Source of the DNA: Empedobacter tilapiae
GTDB taxonomy: Bacteria > Bacteroidota > Bacteroidia > Flavobacteriales > Weeksellaceae
NCBI RefSeq assembly: GCF_004785645.1
Contig: NZ_SRPE01000002.1
Span: forward strand, 186,001 to 250,000
Direction of reading: 5' to 3'
DNA length: 64,000 nt
In this document: positions 61,373 to 64,000 of the stretch, in pieces
How positions within the stretch are numbered: position 1 is the first letter of the stretch
Layout: every line of letters begins with the position of its first letter
The notes under the pieces: model-generated
What the model was told of the DNA's origin: nothing
The model's input: the letters and a program-made list of their open reading frames with translations, nothing else
The model's database searches: none
Translations under genes and position numbers: made by a program

Positions 61373-61573
61373 TTAATTTGCGATATTTTCTTCTTGTTTT
61401 CTTCCCATAAAATAGAGAATCGCACCAATGATAACGAACGCAATTTTAATTCCCCACGCAACGCCATCGCCCCAATTGTAGATCCAAGCCAAAAGACGAG
61501 GAACGGCATTAAAAAAGTTCAAAACGATTGCTAATAATCCGAAAATAGCCATGTAAGTTCCAATAGTTTTCAT
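61373..61573 (-). CDS. Small membrane protein, 66 aa
   Basis: Two hydrophobic helices (residues 5-30 and 38-56) linked by WNWGDGVAWG, with a charged C-terminus GRKQEENIAN. No family recognised. It lies 20 bases after the SPFH gene stop and 7 bases before the zinc-ribbon gene. Its position suggests a membrane anchor for the cluster. Confidence 0.72.
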   Translation of the reverse strand: MKTIGTYMAIFGLLAIVLNFFNAVPRLLAWIYNWGDGVAWGIKIAFVIIGAILYFMGRKQEENIAN

Positions 61574-61592
61574 AAAATTTAGTTTTTAGTGG

Positions 61593-62576
61593 TTATAATT
61601 TATCTAATAATTCAGCTTTTTTTGATTGGTATTCAGTATCTTCAATTAAACCTAAATCATAGATTTCTTTTAATTTTTTTAGTTTATATACAACAGATTC
61701 TTCTTGATGTTGAGCAGGTTGTTGAGGTGTGTTCTGTTGAATGTTTTGTTGCGTAATTCCTTGCATCATCAATCCAAGCGCAGCTGCATCTTGCACACTT
61801 TGTTGTATCGGATTTCCATCTTTTCCAATCGCTAAAGAAGTATTGAATTGTTGAAACTTGTTTATATCATCAATCATATTCATACTACTTATTTTATCAA
61901 TATTGTCGTTCACCTCTTTTGGTAAAGTCGCAGAACTAATGGTGAATTGAGTGACATAGATTCCGAATTGTTCGAAATGCGGAGCGATCAATGGCTGGAT
62001 TTTTTGATTAAGTGTAGAAAGATTTTCCGCAATATCAAGCGCAGAAATATTTGCTTGAGCTAAAACTTCAGCAAAAATAGGTGCGATAAAATCACGTAAT
62101 TGATGCTCTAATTCGAAAACAGTCAGGATAGGAAAAGTTCCTGCATATTTTGAAAAGAATTTTCTGACATCAGAGACTTTAATATTATAACTTCCAAATG
62201 CTTTGATACGAATTGGTCCAAATTGCGGATCGCGAAGTAAAACTGGAGCAGGAGTTCCCCATTTTAAATTGACAAAATCTTTTGTTGAGAAATAGTAAAC
62301 ATCTGCTTTAAAAGGTGATTGAAAACCATATTTCCAACCTTTTAGTTTTGATAAAATAGGAATATTTTCGGTTGATAAAGAAAATGTTCCCGCTGAAAAA
62401 TCATCTGCAAAAACTCCTTGATTAAGAAATAACGCGGCTTGACTTTCTCTTACAATTAATTTCGCACCATTTTTTATCTCCTTGTCTTGATCAGGAAATT
62501 TTAACATCAACAAGTTTGGATCTTGTTCTATCCACTCGATGATTTCGATAAAAGGTCCGCTTGATGATAAATTCAT
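61593..62576 (-). CDS. SPFH domain protein with SHOCT tail (YdjI-like)
   Basis: A 327-residue protein from the ATG at 62576; an extra 16 residues (MTILQLCNTTTQKTTT) would come from 62624 but look unconserved. Residues 5-230 form the SPFH/stomatin fold seen in YdjI: FIEIIEWIEQDPNLLMLKFP, AKLIVRESQAALFLNQGVF, LKGWKYGFQSPFKADVYYFST and the segment IRIKAFGSYNIKVSDVRKFF. The end (KLKKLKEIYDLGLIEDTEYQSKKAELLDKL-type pattern) is a SHOCT oligomerisation motif. YdjI recruits PspA to membranes in B. subtilis. First gene of the cluster. Confidence 0.87.
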   Translation of the reverse strand: MNLSSSGPFIEIIEWIEQDPNLLMLKFPDQDKEIKNGAKLIVRESQAALFLNQGVFADDFSAGTFSLSTENIPILSKLKGWKYGFQSPFKADVYYFSTKDFVNLKWGTPAPVLLRDPQFGPIRIKAFGSYNIKVSDVRKFFSKYAGTFPILTVFELEHQLRDFIAPIFAEVLAQANISALDIAENLSTLNQKIQPLIAPHFEQFGIYVTQFTISSATLPKEVNDNIDKISSMNMIDDINKFQQFNTSLAIGKDGNPIQQSVQDAAALGLMMQGITQQNIQQNTPQQPAQHQEESVVYKLKKLKEIYDLGLIEDTEYQSKKAELLDKL

Positions 62577-62707
62577 GGTAGTAGTTTTTTGAGTTGTTGT
62601 ATTACAAAGTTGTAAAATCGTCACTCAAAAAAACTCACTATTTTTAGCTAAATATGGAAGAGGTTTATTTAAAATATTTATCATTTCCTCACTTCATTCA
62701 ATCTTCG

Positions 62708-62715
62708 TATCTTTG
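62708..62715 (+). promoter_or_regulatory. Candidate -7 box of the helicase gene
   Basis: TATCTTTG, 38 bases before the ATG. The -33 TTG is missing or weak (TTT at 62684-62686). Confidence 0.45.
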
Positions 62716-62752
62716 CTGTTCATTCAAAAAACTCCAAATTCACTCATAAGTT

Positions 62753-64000
62753 ATGCAACAATCTAAGGCTTTGGCAATTCTAAAATCTGGTCGAAATGTA
62801 TTTTTAACAGGTTCTGCGGGTGCCGGAAAAACTTATGTGTTAAATCAATACATTACGTATCTTAAACAACATGGCGTTCCTGTTGCTATAACGGCTTCTA
62901 CGGGAATTGCAGCAACGCACATGAATGGTCAAACGATACATTCGTGGGCTGGAATTGGAATAAAAGATTATGTTTCAGATCGATATTTAGCTTCGCTTCG
63001 TGACAAGAAATATTTTCGTGATAAGATGGACAAAGTAAAAGTGTTGATTATTGATGAAATCTCGATGTTGCACCGAAATCAGTTGGATACGGTTGATCAT
63101 GTATTGAAATTTTTTAAGCAAAATGATGAACCTTTTGGAGGAATTCAAGTAATTTTTTCGGGAGATTTTTTTCAGTTGCCACCGATTGGTGAAGAGTGGG
63201 AAGAATCGAAAGATAAATTCTGTTTTATGTCCGATGCTTGGGTGCAATCAAAAGTGCATATCTGTTATTTGACAGAACAATATCGTCAGACAAATAATGC
63301 GTTAAATGATATCTTAAATGAAATTCGTTCGGGACATATTTCGCAAAAAACGGTTGATTTATTAGAATCTCGAATTGAATATTTTCCAGATGAAATAGAT
63401 TCACAAACGCGTTTGTATACACATAATATGGATGTTGATCGAATTAATAAAGGTCAATTGATTAATATTGATTCTTCTTCCAAAACTTTTGAAGCAAAAG
63501 TTGCGGGAAATCCAGCCTTGGTTGAAGTTCTGAAAAAATCTGTTTTAGCTGAAGAAGTTTTAGAATTGAAGATTGGAGCGAAAGTTATGTTTGTTCGTAA
63601 CAATTTCGAAGTTGGTTTTGTAAACGGAACGCTTGGAAATGTCTCGGGTTATACTGAAAAAAATGAACCAATTATAAAAACGTTGGACAACGAATTTTAT
63701 GTTGCAAAACCAGAAACTTGGGCGATAGAAGACGAAAGCGGAAAAGCGTTGGCTTCATTCACACAAGTTCCGTTGCGTTTGGCTTGGGCGATTACGATTC
63801 ATAAATCTCAAGGAATGACCTTAGATTCTGCTTTTATAGATTTGTCGAAAGCATTCGAAAAAGGACAAGGGTATGTTGCACTTTCACGTTTACGAGATTT
63901 AAATTCGTTGATGCTACATGGATTAAATCAAACAGCTTTAGAAATTGATTCACTTGCAATGAAGGCTGATAGACGTTTTCAGGTTTTATCGAATGAAATG
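62753..64000 (+). CDS. Pif1-like AAA+ helicase, 3' end outside window
   Basis: Open from the ATG at 62753 to the window edge, 416 codons without stop. Walker A is GSAGAGKT at 20-27, the following ASTGIAATHMNGQTIHSWAGIG is the Pif1/RecD-like motif Ia, Walker B is VLIIDEISML, then FSGDFFQLPPIG, EQYRQT, the OB-like region and near the end TIHKSQGMTLDSAFIDL and GYVALSRLRDLNSL (motif VI). Pif1 helicases unwind 5'-3' and resolve G-quadruplexes. In Bacteroidota such proteins often carry a C-terminal HRDC or UvrD extension; that part is outside. Confidence 0.93.
   Translation, partial: MQQSKALAILKSGRNVFLTGSAGAGKTYVLNQYITYLKQHGVPVAITASTGIAATHMNGQTIHSWAGIGIKDYVSDRYLASLRDKKYFRDKMDKVKVLIIDEISMLHRNQLDTVDHVLKFFKQNDEPFGGIQVIFSGDFFQLPPIGEEWEESKDKFCFMSDAWVQSKVHICYLTEQYRQTNNALNDILNEIRSGHISQKTVDLLESRIEYFPDEIDSQTRLYTHNMDVDRINKGQLINIDSSSKTFEAKVAGNPALVEVLKKSVLAEEVLELKIGAKVMFVRNNFEVGFVNGTLGNVSGYTEKNEPIIKTLDNEFYVAKPETWAIEDESGKALASFTQVPLRLAWAITIHKSQGMTLDSAFIDLSKAFEKGQGYVALSRLRDLNSLMLHGLNQTALEIDSLAMKADRRFQVLSNEM

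Noticed and set aside
58940-62624. Anti-phage defence island
   Set aside because: No nuclease, toxin, NTPase effector or integrase in the cluster; the adjacent Pif1-like helicase is a common chromosomal gene. The membrane-stress reading fits better.

Overview
The window is AT-rich chromosomal DNA from a member of the Bacteroidota, class Flavobacteriia. A Weeksellaceae (Empedobacter-like) genome is a reasonable guess, but the genus is not proven. The reasons are: a type B C-terminal sorting domain of the type IX secretion system, a 44-residue THX ribosomal protein gene, DUF4920, DUF3857 and NamZ-type proteins, promoters of the form TTG-N19-21-TAnnTTTG, and weak use of Shine-Dalgarno sites. Most of it is ordinary housekeeping sequence. 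No prophage, transposase, integrase or CRISPR array was seen.

Layout. 1-9.9 kb: 3' part of typA, a secreted type IX substrate, a SRPBCC protein, a Nudix hydrolase, small secreted proteins including a repeat-domain family (6.5-8.0 kb), and a NamZ-like muramidase. 10-15.7 kb: FtsX-like permease, a cystathionine beta-synthase-type enzyme, lptB, an outer-membrane barrel, small proteins and the THX gene. 15.8-20.8 kb: a small basic protein, sbcD and sbcC, with a GIY-YIG gene between two direct repeats lodged between sbcD and sbcC. 20.9-33.6 kb: rnz, rdgB, a CPBP protease, rlmH, a BrkB-like protein, a voltage-gated-type K+ channel, a TIGR01777 protein, two tandem DUF3857 proteins, a LuxE-like protein, a probably frameshifted membrane protein and a Na/Pi cotransporter. 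33.9-34.4 kb: five tRNA genes (Thr, Tyr, Thr, Thr, Tyr). 34.5-44.3 kb: mtnN, YceI-like, SMR and AraC genes, a candidate small RNA gene, an Mpl-like ligase, PlsC, Nudix, dcp and a YebC-family gene. 44.5-50.5 kb: tRNA-Ser, a cold-shock-domain protein, a YjdI-type ferredoxin, then a four-gene operon (LTA-synthase-like, lipid kinase, response regulator, histidine kinase). 51-58.9 kb: purine genes purL, purC, purF and purM. 58.9-62.6 kb: an SPFH/zinc-ribbon gene cluster. 62.75 kb to the end: a Pif1-like helicase cut by the window edge.

How the genes fit together. The purine block begins with a good promoter, an RNA matching the guanine-class purine riboswitch (position 74 equivalent is C) followed at once by a U tract, and a 34-codon upstream ORF overlapping purL by four bases. 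The LTA-synthase-like operon carries a lipid kinase that could recycle the diacylglycerol left by phosphoglycerol transfer. Its upstream region has 11-bp direct repeats suited to the OmpR-type regulator it encodes. The SPFH cluster resembles in part the ydjFGHI membrane-stress genes of Bacillus subtilis.

Most worth a second look: the purL riboswitch, the unassigned structured RNA near 37.5 kb with its own promoter, the GIY-YIG gene between repeats, two sets of 11-bp-phased operators, the frameshifted membrane gene, and the near-identical terminators of neighbouring genes.
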